Assembly (NCBI GenBank): GCA_003478935.1
Contig: QUFP01000008.1
Coordinates: 58,597-122,596, forward strand
Source of the DNA: Firmicutes bacterium AF25-13AC
Lineage (GTDB): Bacteria > Bacillota > Clostridia > Lachnospirales > Lachnospiraceae
Length of the DNA: 64,000 bases
Reading direction: 5' to 3'
Of the stretch, positions 37,165 through 45,122 are shown piece by piece. Position 1 is the first letter of the stretch. Every line of letters begins with the position of its first letter. The notes beneath the pieces were generated by a model, which saw nothing but the letters and a program-made list of their open reading frames with translations, made no database searches and had not been told where the DNA came from. The translations under genes and the position numbers were made by a program.

Positions 37165-38538
37165 ATGGAGAAGTGGAACATTCGAAAGAACAAAATGCTG
37201 CCAGTGATCTTCGCTTTGGCATGGCCAACTATGCTAGAGCAGTTTCTGCAGACAGCAGTGCAGTACATTGATACTGCAATGGTTGGTTCACTTGGCACAC
37301 AGGCAACTGCGGCAGTCGGATCAACCAGCACTGTAAACTGGCTGATAGGAAGTACAGTATCAGCGATTGGTGTAGGATTGCTTGCGTTTATATCGCAGTC
37401 ATTTGGTGCCGGAAATCAGGAACGCGCAAAAAGGGCGTCAGGACAGGCTGTTTTAGTAGTGCTTGCGGTAGGAATCAGTTTTACTATCGTGATTGCAGCA
37501 ATTAACAAGCAGGTGCCAGTTTGGATGCAGGTAGATGAAGGTATCCGCGATATGGCAGCTCGTTATTTCCTTATATTGTATGCACCGATGCTGTTTAGAA
37601 CAGCAAATATTATTTTTGGTACGGTACTTAGATCAGTAGGAGATACAAAAACGCCGATGAGAGTTGGTGTTGTGATGAATATTATTAATACCGTGCTCAA
37701 TTTCCTGTTCATTTACCCGACACGAGTGGCAGTGATTGCAGGTATTTCTATTACGCTGCCAGGTGCAGGTTTTGGAATTGAAGGTGCAGCTCTTGCAAGT
37801 GCGATTGCGTATACATATGGAGGAATTGCCATTACTGTAAAATTGTGGAAACATGCTGATATTTCACCGAAGGGACAGAGCTTTAAGCCAGATAAGACAA
37901 TTCTTATTCCGTGCGTTAGAGTAGCATTTCCAAATATGTGCCAGCGTTTTGCGACATCGCTTGGCTACGTTGTATTTGCTTCCATGATCAACTCGCTTGG
38001 CGAGACATCTGCGGCAGCACACACAATCGCAAATACAGTAGAGTCCGGATTTTATATTCCAGGATGGGGTATGCAGACGGCAGCGGCTACACTAGCTGGT
38101 AATGCGCTTGGTGCAAAAGATGGGAAAAAGCTTCGCGATTTAGAGCGTGCAATTATTCCGCTTGAAACTGGACTGATGACTGTGTGCGGTGCCCTCCTGT
38201 TTGCATTTGCACCACAGCTTATGACATTGTTCTCACGTGACGCAGAGGTAATTAGACTAGGTTCTACAGTACTTCGCATGGTCGCAATATCAGAACCTTT
38301 CTATGGTATCCCGATCGTACTTGAAGGTATGATGCAGGGAGTTGGAAAAACAGTTGCACCATTTATCTTTAGTGTAATTGGCATGTGGGGTGTTCGTATT
38401 ATAGGAACCTTCATATGTACGCAGCTTCTTGGCATGGGACTTATTGCTGCATGGGCATGTATGATAGCACATAATGTTTTATTATTTGTACTCTTTGCTG
38501 TATACTTTGCGCGAGGAAAGTGGAAACCAAAATTTTAA
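37165..38538 (+). CDS. MATE family multidrug exporter (3)
   Basis: 457 aa from ATG 37165 with GGGAG 8 bases upstream; the reading frame extends upstream without a usable start. About 12 membrane helices, beginning MLPVIFALAWPTMLEQFLQTAVQYIDTAMVGSLG, with the family VGVGLLAFISQSFGAG and the second-half counterpart TAAATLAGNALGAKDG. NorM/DinF-like group. The upstream LuxR-type gene may regulate it. Transcription ends at 38542-38587. Confidence 0.92.
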   Translation: MEKWNIRKNKMLPVIFALAWPTMLEQFLQTAVQYIDTAMVGSLGTQATAAVGSTSTVNWLIGSTVSAIGVGLLAFISQSFGAGNQERAKRASGQAVLVVLAVGISFTIVIAAINKQVPVWMQVDEGIRDMAARYFLILYAPMLFRTANIIFGTVLRSVGDTKTPMRVGVVMNIINTVLNFLFIYPTRVAVIAGISITLPGAGFGIEGAALASAIAYTYGGIAITVKLWKHADISPKGQSFKPDKTILIPCVRVAFPNMCQRFATSLGYVVFASMINSLGETSAAAHTIANTVESGFYIPGWGMQTAAATLAGNALGAKDGKKLRDLERAIIPLETGLMTVCGALLFAFAPQLMTLFSRDAEVIRLGSTVLRMVAISEPFYGIPIVLEGMMQGVGKTVAPFIFSVIGMWGVRIIGTFICTQLLGMGLIAAWACMIAHNVLLFVLFAVYFARGKWKPKF

Positions 38539-38541
38539 AAT

Positions 38542-38587
38542 AAAAACGACAAATTGCATGGAATAACGTGCAGCTTGTCGTTTTTTT
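38542..38587 (+). terminator. Terminator after MATE exporter 3
   Basis: AAAAACGACAA (38542-38552) pairs with TTGTCGTTTTT, with an inner TGCA/TGCA stem and a run of seven T. Confidence 0.88.
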
Positions 38588-38667
38588 ATTATTCGTTACA
38601 AGCTGGCAACAAGCTTGAAAAAAGCTTATGTTCGTCACTATTGAGAGCTTCTGTAAGGAGGTGCAGT

Positions 38668-38832
38668 ATGAATTGGAATAAAATTTGGATGTATCTTTTT
38701 GGAACATGTGAGTGGCTTGAATTAAATATTGGATTTTGGGTATCCATGGCTGTAGTTGTAATTATTGTAATTTTAATTAATGTTGTATTTTGGAGTATGA
38801 AGCCAAAAAATAAGCTAGTGGGGTCGGTTTAA
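38668..38832 (+). CDS. Small single-span membrane protein (54 aa), unknown function
   Basis: MNWNKIWMYLFGTCEWLELN is followed by a long hydrophobic helix (about residues 24-44) and a short basic tail. The RBS AAGGAGGT lies 5 bases before the ATG, close to ideal, which argues strongly for translation. No family is recognised. It lies alone between two terminators, so it has its own transcript; its 3' end overlaps the next terminator. Confidence 0.7.
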   Translation: MNWNKIWMYLFGTCEWLELNIGFWVSMAVVVIIVILINVVFWSMKPKNKLVGSV

Positions 38833-38853
38833 GAGCCGGCCCCATTAGCTTTA
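38812..38853. terminator. Bidirectional terminator between the small membrane protein and the M42 peptidase
   Basis: AAGCTAGTGGGGTCGG pairs with CCGGCCCCATTAGCTT (two wobbles); U-rich flanks on both strands. The convergent genes end on either side. Confidence 0.75.
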
Positions 38854-38871
38854 TGCAAGTTAAAAATTTGA

Positions 38872-39963
38872 TCAGAAGGAACGGATGATTTCCTCTGTCA
38901 TAGAGCGAACAACTTCAGTTGCTAACTGTACTGTAGCTTCGAAATCATAGTATGAAGTGATTCCGTAATGAGAATGGATGTAACGAACAGGAACACCAAC
39001 AACGATTACCGGGATGCCATCAAGAGAAGTGTTAATGATTGCACCATTGTTTCCGCCGCCTTCACGGACAGAAGACTGTACAGCAAGTCCCTTTTCTTCA
39101 GCAAGATCTAATACGTAGCGCTGATATCTTGGGGAGCATACAATTGATTTGTCCATAAAACGAAGCATTGGACCCTTTTTCAGAGCTGTCTGAATTGCAT
39201 ACGGCTCAGTAAAGGTATCATCAGCAGGGCAGCCCTCGAAACAAAGCGCAATCTGAGGAGCAACCTTTCCGACTGCAACCTTAACACCACGCTCGCCAAG
39301 CTCCTCTTGTGTAGATAACACACCTACCAGATCAACATTTAAGTTCTCATCTGAGAGACGGCGCATAGTTTCAAGAAGGGCAGCACAGCCAATTCGACAG
39401 TCAAAGCCCTTTCCAATCATGACATCATGATCCTCGTCATAGGAGAAATGTACGTCAGAAATAATAGGCTCACCAATGCGGATACCAAAGTTTTCAACAG
39501 CATCTTCCTTGCTTGTTGCACCGATATCAATTACAAGAGACTGAATCGATGTGGAACCAGCATTCTGACGCTCAGCAGGTGTCATGAAATGAGGTGGTTT
39601 AGCTGCAATTACGCCAGGAATAAAATTGCCATATTTATTGCGTACAAGAACCTTTGATGCCGGGAGAGAATTATCGCTCCAGCCACCGAGGGAAACAAAA
39701 CGAAGTGTTCCATTTGGCTTAATTGAATGAACCATCAGTCCAACCTCATCACTGTGGGCATCAAGCATAAAAACTGGCTTATTACCTGTATTATTCTTGG
39801 AACGCAGATAGAGATTGCGCAGGCAATCCTCCTCAACATCGGCAAATTCTGCACCATATTTTTTTGCGACAGCAACAGCTTCATCCTCAAATCCGGACGG
39901 TGCCTTTGCATCAGACAGTTCCTGAATCATAGTAACTGCATTTTGATCTGGTTTGATTTTCAT
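38872..39963 (-). CDS. M42 family aminopeptidase (glutamyl aminopeptidase/endoglucanase-like)
   Basis: 363 aa. The M42 metal-site signatures are visible: MLDAHSDEVGLMV, the second metal Asp in FDCRIGCAALLE, catalytic Glu pair in TQEELGERG and His in RYIHSHYGITSYYD. The GGGNNGAIINTS segment is typical too. M42 enzymes form tetrahedral dodecamers that trim peptides in the cytosol. It is the last chromosomal gene before the conjugative element, transcribed away from it. Confidence 0.92.
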   Translation of the reverse strand: MKIKPDQNAVTMIQELSDAKAPSGFEDEAVAVAKKYGAEFADVEEDCLRNLYLRSKNNTGNKPVFMLDAHSDEVGLMVHSIKPNGTLRFVSLGGWSDNSLPASKVLVRNKYGNFIPGVIAAKPPHFMTPAERQNAGSTSIQSLVIDIGATSKEDAVENFGIRIGEPIISDVHFSYDEDHDVMIGKGFDCRIGCAALLETMRRLSDENLNVDLVGVLSTQEELGERGVKVAVGKVAPQIALCFEGCPADDTFTEPYAIQTALKKGPMLRFMDKSIVCSPRYQRYVLDLAEEKGLAVQSSVREGGGNNGAIINTSLDGIPVIVVGVPVRYIHSHYGITSYYDFEATVQLATEVVRSMTEEIIRSF

Positions 39964-40129
39964 ATCATTATCCCTTTCTCTTATAAGAATTATGTATTCC
40001 TCTATATTCGAGTATCATATCATTTCTGGGAAAAAAATACAAGATAACAAAATTATTCCATATACTATAAAAAATAGTAGAATTTTTCTCTCTGCCGCAA
40101 GATGATTTTAGGTCGGTTGAGGGATTAGA

Positions 40130-40186
40130 AAACGCCGGAAACCCGCATAAACTCTATGTTTTTGCGGGTTCTCGGCGTTTCTTTTA
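40130..40186 (-). terminator. Hairpin after the integrase gene
   Basis: AAACGCCGGAAACCCGCA (40130-40147) pairs with TGCGGGTTCTCGGCGTTT (40163-40180), two mismatches, 15-base loop. T-rich on the + strand and A-rich before it, so it can act in both directions and shield the element from outside transcription. Confidence 0.7.
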
Positions 40187-40218
40187 TCGCCTGTATTAGT
40201 GGTGCTTTTTCGGTAAAT

Positions 40219-40240
40219 GGTGCCCAAATGGTGCCCAAAT
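40219..40240. repeat. Tandem 11-bp direct repeats next to the integrase (arm-site candidate)
   Basis: GGTGCCCAAAT occurs twice without a gap (40219-40229, 40230-40240). Tn916 and lambda-type integrases bind short direct repeats near the element end through their N-terminal domain; location and 11-bp period fit that role. Confidence 0.55.
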
Positions 40241-40290
40241 CCCACGCGGGGCTATAAAACGATATAAGAAGCGGTAAAGAGATACAGCGG

Positions 40291-41595
40291 TTAAAGCTCT
40301 AAATCGCTGCTCTTTTTCTTTGCCGCGCTCTTTGCTTTCTTCGGCTCGGCTTTCTCTGCCTTTGCCGGGTCAGACTGTTTGACCGCCCCATGATAAGCGT
40401 CTAAGACTTCTTTCTTGCGTTCAAGCCGCACGTCCACATAACGGGCGGTAACAGCTTCAAAGTTCATAGACAGTCCAAGCGATACGCCGATACCCGCAAG
40501 CGTATGTCCTAACACTTCGCCTACGGTGTAGAAGTCGCCTGTCAGTTGGTGCATATTCGTAGCCGCCGTATGGCGTAAATCGTGAAAGCGGATATGCGGC
40601 ATATCCAAATCTTCAAGCAGTTTTCCAAACTGGGAAGATACCCACGACGCGGAGATAGGGGAACCGTCCGGCTTCGCTACAACAAGGTCATTGTCATAGT
40701 ATGGTTTTCCGTCTTTTTCTGCCTGTTCGCGCTGCGCTTCCTGCATAGCAAACTGTTTGAGGAAGAACGGGCGGGCAAGCTCTGTGATAGGCAGCTTTCG
40801 CCCGTTGGATTTCGGCGGTGCCATTTCCTCAATGACTTTTGTTTTCGACGGCACCTTAAAGGGTAGCTGCTCGGAAACGTCAAAGGTGTTGTTTTCCAAA
40901 TCCACATTACGCCAGCGCAAGCCCAGGATTTCAGAACGGCGCATACCGTAAAGCCCGCCTAAGATAACGGGCATTTCCCAAACGGTACCCTCGACGCGCT
41001 GCATAAGGGCTTTTACCTGTTCCGGCGTATAAGGGTCGGGGGTCTTGTCGCTCTTTCCAAACTTCGTAAGCGTGTCCTTTGCTGCGTTTGTTTCGATATA
41101 GCGGTATTTCCGGGCATGGCTCAACGCCACGCTCAAAACACGCTTTGCCCCGGCTGCGGTGGACGGTTTCAAGCCTTTGTCAATAATCTGCTGAAACATT
41201 TTGTCTACCATAGCGGGGGTAAGCTGATTAAGGGCAACGCCGCCGATATAGGGATTGATATAGTTTGCAATCGTCTTTTTGTACCCGTCGTAAGTAGAGG
41301 GGCGCAAGTTCACTCTTGCATAGCTTTCCACCCATTCATTCAGATAGCTTGCAACGGTCTGTTTCCGCTGTGAAGCGATAGACGCAATCTGCCCCGGATT
41401 ATGGAGCTTTGCTTTCATCTCTGCTTCATGCTGCGTTGCTTCCTTTTTTGTCGGAAAGCCCTTTTTGGAATAGGTTTTCTTTTCCCCATTCGGGGCGGTG
41501 TACTTGATATTCACGTCGTAAACTGTTCCCGGTCGCCCGGTCAGTACGCCGTTGCTGTCGCGTTTATTCTTAACCTGCCTTGTTGATATAGCCAT
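40291..41595 (-). CDS. Tyrosine recombinase, ICE integrase
   Basis: 434 aa. The N-terminal ~60 residues form an AP2-like arm-binding domain (KKTYSKKGFPTKKEATQHEA). The core-binding SAM-like domain follows (VASYLNEWVESYARVNLRPS then TYDGYKKTI). The catalytic domain shows Arg in GLYGMRRSEILGLRW, the HxxR box in HDLRHTAATNM, LGHT, and the nucleophile Tyr in ARYVDV. It would cut and join the element ends to chromosomal DNA. The C-terminal tail is Lys/Ala/Glu-rich. Xis is encoded just upstream, as in Tn916. Confidence 0.93.
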   Translation of the reverse strand: MAISTRQVKNKRDSNGVLTGRPGTVYDVNIKYTAPNGEKKTYSKKGFPTKKEATQHEAEMKAKLHNPGQIASIASQRKQTVASYLNEWVESYARVNLRPSTYDGYKKTIANYINPYIGGVALNQLTPAMVDKMFQQIIDKGLKPSTAAGAKRVLSVALSHARKYRYIETNAAKDTLTKFGKSDKTPDPYTPEQVKALMQRVEGTVWEMPVILGGLYGMRRSEILGLRWRNVDLENNTFDVSEQLPFKVPSKTKVIEEMAPPKSNGRKLPITELARPFFLKQFAMQEAQREQAEKDGKPYYDNDLVVAKPDGSPISASWVSSQFGKLLEDLDMPHIRFHDLRHTAATNMHQLTGDFYTVGEVLGHTLAGIGVSLGLSMNFEAVTARYVDVRLERKKEVLDAYHGAVKQSDPAKAEKAEPKKAKSAAKKKSSDLEL

Positions 41596-41598
41596 AGC

Positions 41599-41835
41599 TT
41601 AACCTCCCTGTCGTGCCGGGGGCTTCGCTGTCGTCTTTGCCCTGTGATACCAGTCCCAGATTGCAGCGTCAGCTATCAAACGGCGGTTTCCATTCTGTAT
41701 ATATTCAAGCTCGCCGCTATCCATAAGCTCGCGCAGCTTATTTTCCCCGATACCGCTAAGCTTGCTCATTTGCTCAACGGTCTTTAACATAGGGAATACA
41801 GGGATAGCGGGGCTTGTTGTTTCCTTTTTTGCCAT
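41599..41835 (-). CDS. Excisionase (Xis)
   Basis: 78 aa. Winged-helix excisionase fold typical of Tn916 Xis: LKTVEQMSKLSGIGENKLRE, then YIQNGNRRLIADAAIWDWY. Three bases separate it from the integrase gene, so the pair is co-expressed; Xis directs excision over integration. The RBS GAAAGGGGG precedes the ATG. Confidence 0.9.
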   Translation of the reverse strand: MAKKETTSPAIPVFPMLKTVEQMSKLSGIGENKLRELMDSGELEYIQNGNRRLIADAAIWDWYHRAKTTAKPPARQGG

Positions 41836-42262
41836 AGGAAAATACCCCCTTTCATAAATGGCTAAAAAGTCAAGTTACAAAAAGTGGGCTTTAACCGGGC
41901 GGCTGTTAGCACAACCTCGCGGGAATTGCACCCCTGCTCATTTAAGGCAGCTTTACCCATTGCCTGCGACGCTCTGAACGCTCGGACTGTGGCTGTAAAG
42001 GCTTATCTCCCCTCAATGCGTGTCGTCGCCCGCAAGCTGCTAACTTGCTTTCCATCGTGGTGTTTCTCGCTCGGCTTTTCCCGATAGGGGAATAGCGTCA
42101 TGGCGCACCCTCTGTATGGCTCGGCGCAAAAAGGACGTACCCGGTTTGCCCTATACTGCGTCGCCGTTATCTTGCGTCGCTTTCTTTGTCAAGGAACATA
42201 CGGGGCTGCTGCGGATTGATACGAAACGAAAAAGGGGTTAAGACGTTTCGGTATCGGTGCAG
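41836..42262 (-). other. Long untranslated leader upstream of xis with several hairpins
   Basis: 427 bases without a gene. On the - strand I see CAAG/CTTG (CAAGTTAGCAGCTTG), AGGCA/TGCCT, GGTTGT/ACAGCC with a GCTA loop, and GGG/CCC around TGCAATT. No open frame with an RBS is present. In Tn916 the corresponding gap carries transcription control of excision, so a structured regulatory leader is likely. The type of RNA is not recognised. Confidence 0.5.
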
Positions 42263-42520
42263 CTATTCAGCCCTAAATGTGAGGATTGCCCTCATTAGCC
42301 TTGCTTGCAGCCGTTGGCGAATATCCTCGTCAACGCCAAAATAGACGTTTCCGCGCTCGTCGCAGAGCTTTCTCATAGAAAGGCTCGCTATGTAACCGCT
42401 AAAGTGCTGCAAGACAATTTTCATAGCGTCCGGGTCGCCCTTTGTCGCTGCCACAATGACAGGATAGGGAACAAGGGCAACGTCCGGGAAGTCAGATTGT
42501 TTACCATTCGTCCCATTCAT
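42263..42520 (-). CDS. HTH_16-type regulator (Tn916-family ORF8-like)
   Basis: 85 aa. FPDVALVPYPVIVAATKGDP, then DAMKIVLQHFSGYIASLS and the end DEDIRQRLQARLMRAILTF are the usual features of the helix-turn-helix protein encoded beside the sigma-like gene in Tn916/Tn1549 elements. Start at 42520 with GGAGG about 9 bases upstream, inside the end of the sigma-like gene (20-base overlap). It likely works with that protein to switch on excision and transfer genes. Confidence 0.8.
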   Translation of the reverse strand: MNGTNGKQSDFPDVALVPYPVIVAATKGDPDAMKIVLQHFSGYIASLSMRKLCDERGNVYFGVDEDIRQRLQARLMRAILTFRAE

Positions 42521-42941
42521 CAGCGTGTTCCTCCAAATATTTCTTCAAGATTTCAAAAGAGCTTGTCCGTCTGTACTGTATCGTGCTGCGCGACGTATTG
42601 AATAACTTTCCAATCTCCACGTCGGTCATGCCCTCGAAATAGTACAGCATGATAGCTTTCCTTTTTTCTTCCGGCAAAGTGCGGATTGCTTCAAGCAACA
42701 GCTTCGGCGTGATTTTCTTTCCCGCCTGCTGATAGCTCGGCTCGGCTTCTTCGTCTTGAAAATACTTGTCAAGCGTGTAAAGCTGCCGCTCCTCATGCAA
42801 GGCAAGGTCGGAAAACGACACTTCCTTTGCTCTGCGACGCCGGATTTCCTCATGGGCGTTGCAGGCTTCGTTGTGCAGCACCCGTTTACAGAAACTTTGA
42901 AAGATACATTGCTTCTGAAATTCCACGCGATTAGGTTCCAT
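42501..42941 (-). CDS. Sigma-70-like regulator (Tn916-family ORF7-like)
   Basis: 146 aa from ATG 42941, preceded by GGAGGTGAGAAC. The C-terminal half has a sigma region 4-type HTH (LPEEKRKAIMLYYFEGMTDV, then EIGKLFNTSRSTIQYRR). The upstream reading frame could extend but the RBS fixes this start. Members activate element transcription. It overlaps the HTH_16 gene downstream. Confidence 0.85.
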   Translation of the reverse strand: MEPNRVEFQKQCIFQSFCKRVLHNEACNAHEEIRRRRAKEVSFSDLALHEERQLYTLDKYFQDEEAEPSYQQAGKKITPKLLLEAIRTLPEEKRKAIMLYYFEGMTDVEIGKLFNTSRSTIQYRRTSSFEILKKYLEEHADEWDEW

Positions 42942-43117
42942 GTTCTCACCTCCTTTCGTGCCGAAAGGTAGGTAGTACCTCCCCTTTTCGCGGGATAATA
43001 CAGGCGATTTTTTCAAACGCCGAATGAAAGCGAAACTTTTTTGAAAAAACCTCCCGAAAATGCAAAATGCGCCTGTCTGCAAGACGCAGACAAGCGCAAG
43101 GGAATTGAAAGCGGTAT

Positions 43118-43228
43118 TCAGATGATTTGACAGTTCATATCTAAGGGTAGAAGTGTCCCCGGCGATGGTCGGGCTTTTTTTGATAAGTCAAAGAAAGTAG
43201 AATATTGTCGATATGGTTTATCGCTCAT
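43118..43228 (-). CDS. Short ORF (36 aa) with the Shine-Dalgarno in a hairpin loop
   Basis: MSDKPYRQYSTFFDLSKKAR then PSPGTLLPLDMNCQII, stop at 43118-43120. AGGAGGT lies 7 bases before the ATG. The RBS is the loop of a perfect stem GGCGGCT/AGCCGCC (43229-43251 on the + strand). No domain is recognised. It sits upstream of the sigma-like gene on the same strand and could be a leader peptide or a small regulator. Confidence 0.55.
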   Translation of the reverse strand: MSDKPYRQYSTFFDLSKKARPSPGTLLPLDMNCQII

Positions 43229-43251
43229 GGCGGCTACCTCCTAAAGCCGCC
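43229..43251 (-). promoter_or_regulatory. Hairpin presenting the ribosome binding site
   Basis: Stem GGCGGCT (43229-43235) and AGCCGCC (43245-43251) with loop holding the AGGAGG complement. The same stem sequence appears in the terminator at 43287-43315, so alternative pairing is possible. Confidence 0.5.
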
Positions 43252-43278
43252 GTTTTATATGGCTATGGGTCGTCGCGC

Positions 43279-43315
43279 AAAAAGAAACGGCGGCTCTGAA
43301 AATCAAAGCCGCCGT
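43279..43315 (-). terminator. Terminator of the cargo operon
   Basis: On the - strand ACGGCGGCT pairs with AGCCGCCGT (43287-43315) and is followed by TTTCTTTTT. It lies 72 bases after the kinase stop codon. Confidence 0.8.
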
Positions 43316-43386
43316 AATTTAGAAATGGCGCGTGAAAATACCTCTGCTTTGCGACGGCTTTTTTTCTTTTGCCGTCGTCCGGCAGA

Positions 43387-44301
43387 TTATTTCTTTATGA
43401 GTAAGGGCGAAAAATCAATCGTAATCATAAAATTATGGTCATGTATTTCAATTATTGGATTTGTACAATTCATCATAAGTAATAGCTTTTTCACAATGTA
43501 AAGTCCTTGTCCAGACGTACCATTACTTCTTGAAACATCTGCTACATAAAAGCGTTCCAACAGTTTTGAATATTCTTCTGTAGGAATAGATGCAACAGGA
43601 TTTTTAATACAGAGTTGTACAGAATCTGCGATATTAATTAGTTGAATTACAACATTATTTGTAGTGGATGTTACCGCATTGAATATAAGATTTTGTATAA
43701 TGCGAATACACGCCTTTCTGTCAGCATTAAGATAGATGTCCATATTAGGTATTTCTATTTGGGGTTCAATTCCATTAACGCTGAAAATCGAATAATTGTC
43801 TAGCAGGATTTCAGTAAGCAATGAGCATAGCTCAACCTTTTCATAGTAAAATGGATATTGTCCTGCTTCTAAAAGAGAGATTTGATAAAAGTCATCTATG
43901 AGACGTTCTAATCTCAATGCTTTTCCGGATAATGCTGAAATATATTCCGCTCTTTTTTCATCAGGCGCACTTGATAGAAGTTGCAAATATCCGCGAATGG
44001 AAGTTAGTGGTGTCCGTAAATCATGAGAAAGGCAAGAAATATTCTCTTTTAATTCATTCTCCTTTTTTTGAATTTCGCCCAGATAAATATTATCTTTTGA
44101 TACAATCTGATTTATGATTTCAACCAAATGCTCTAACCGCCTATCAGATAAAGACACTGTAACTAACTTTTTCGTTTTTCTATTCAGAATAGCATTTAGT
44201 TGGACGATTACTTTATATATCTGTATTTTCCAGTTAATTAAAGAAATTGAAAGGATAATGACCAATGCTATCAGAACAAGAAACATAATCGCCCAACCCA
44301 T
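43387..44301 (-). CDS. Cargo sensor histidine kinase
   Basis: 304 aa. One N-terminal membrane helix (about 3-23) and a short linker lead to HisKA with CLSHDLRTPLTSIRGYLQLL. ATPase motifs are N box (IIQNLIFNAVTST) and G2 (GTSGQGLYIVKKL); the G1 box is degenerate. There is no extracellular sensor domain. It is the last gene of an AT-rich cargo operon, paired with the response regulator at 46120. Similar to short kinases controlling bacitracin- or lantibiotic-type resistance transporters. Composition differs from the flanking element genes. Confidence 0.87.
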   Translation of the reverse strand: MGWAIMFLVLIALVIILSISLINWKIQIYKVIVQLNAILNRKTKKLVTVSLSDRRLEHLVEIINQIVSKDNIYLGEIQKKENELKENISCLSHDLRTPLTSIRGYLQLLSSAPDEKRAEYISALSGKALRLERLIDDFYQISLLEAGQYPFYYEKVELCSLLTEILLDNYSIFSVNGIEPQIEIPNMDIYLNADRKACIRIIQNLIFNAVTSTTNNVVIQLINIADSVQLCIKNPVASIPTEEYSKLLERFYVADVSRSNGTSGQGLYIVKKLLLMMNCTNPIIEIHDHNFMITIDFSPLLIKK

Positions 44302-44315
44302 ATTCTACCTCCCTT

Positions 44316-45122
44316 TTACTTGATTTCTTTTCTAATCATAATAAGACCGCCAACAATCAAAAGAGAAATGCACCCTATGAAATAGAATGGTAAATGCTCA
44401 ATAATACCCATTGTGCGACAAGAGCTGAAATTCATCCAATAGTACATAGGATTTCCATATACAAAAAATTTTAAGGGTATTGAAACCGTCTCCATATCAC
44501 TCCATAGCATTAAGTAAACAGACGCTCCACTGAATACATATAAGCAGCAAATCCCTGTTACAATCCCTGTATTTTGAATAACGACACATAAAAAAATAGA
44601 AATGCTTTCTAATGCTAATAAAACCGTTCCGCAAGCAAGAGCCCATCCCAAAAGGTTTATTACTTCACTCGCAGTTGGAATGTAACCGGATTGTATGATT
44701 TCAATAACGAAAAATGTAGCTACAAAAATCAGATACGTTATCAGAGACACCACCAATATTGTAATCGCTTTGGTGTAGTAGAGAATAGTTCGTTTAGTGC
44801 CGTATGCAACAGATAATTTGATTGTACCCGTATTATATTCTTTTGTAAAAAATATGGTTGCAAATAAAATGCCAATAATCCAGAAAAAGGCTGTATATGC
44901 AAGAGATGAGCGGGCAACAGTTTGAAACGTTGGTATTTCACTAGATAGATAACACTTAGCTTGAAATCCGATTACACTTTCTGTTCCATCTCCGGCTCCA
45001 AAAAAAGTCATGTCACCAAGTGCAAAAGAGACCATTATAACCGCCGCACATACGCCTAATATAGTTATCAATATCTTTGAGTGACGCAATTTATAAAATT
45101 CAGCTTTAAAATGGTTAATCAT
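44316..45122 (-). CDS. ABC-2 type permease of the cargo transporter
   Basis: 268 aa with about six hydrophobic helices. The start INHFKAEFYKLRHSKILITI is typical of lantibiotic-immunity/BcrB-like permeases, and FTKEYNTGTIKLSVAYGTKR is the conserved segment after helix 2. It overlaps the ATPase gene by 8 bases. With that ATPase it would expel or block a membrane-active peptide or bacitracin-like drug; only one permease gene is present. Confidence 0.85.
   Translation of the reverse strand: MINHFKAEFYKLRHSKILITILGVCAAVIMVSFALGDMTFFGAGDGTESVIGFQAKCYLSSEIPTFQTVARSSLAYTAFFWIIGILFATIFFTKEYNTGTIKLSVAYGTKRTILYYTKAITILVVSLITYLIFVATFFVIEIIQSGYIPTASEVINLLGWALACGTVLLALESISIFLCVVIQNTGIVTGICCLYVFSGASVYLMLWSDMETVSIPLKFFVYGNPMYYWMNFSSCRTMGIIEHLPFYFIGCISLLIVGGLIMIRKEIK

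Larger units (their letters stand above)
39964..40290. other. Chromosome/ICE junction region
   Basis: The left part is AT-rich and carries the promoter of the M42 gene. Composition becomes GC-richer from about 40090, near the terminator of the integrase gene. The exact element end (attL or attR) lies somewhere in about 40020-40130; the other end is outside the window, so no direct repeat can be compared. Confidence 0.5.

Noticed and set aside
41930..41990. tRNA-like T-arm (GGG-TGCAATT-CCC) in the xis leader
   Set aside because: No acceptor, D or anticodon arm can be drawn around it.
42501..43082. Longer sigma-like protein starting at 43082
   Set aside because: The GGAGGTGAGAAC site fixes the start at 42941 and the upstream extension is unlike the family.
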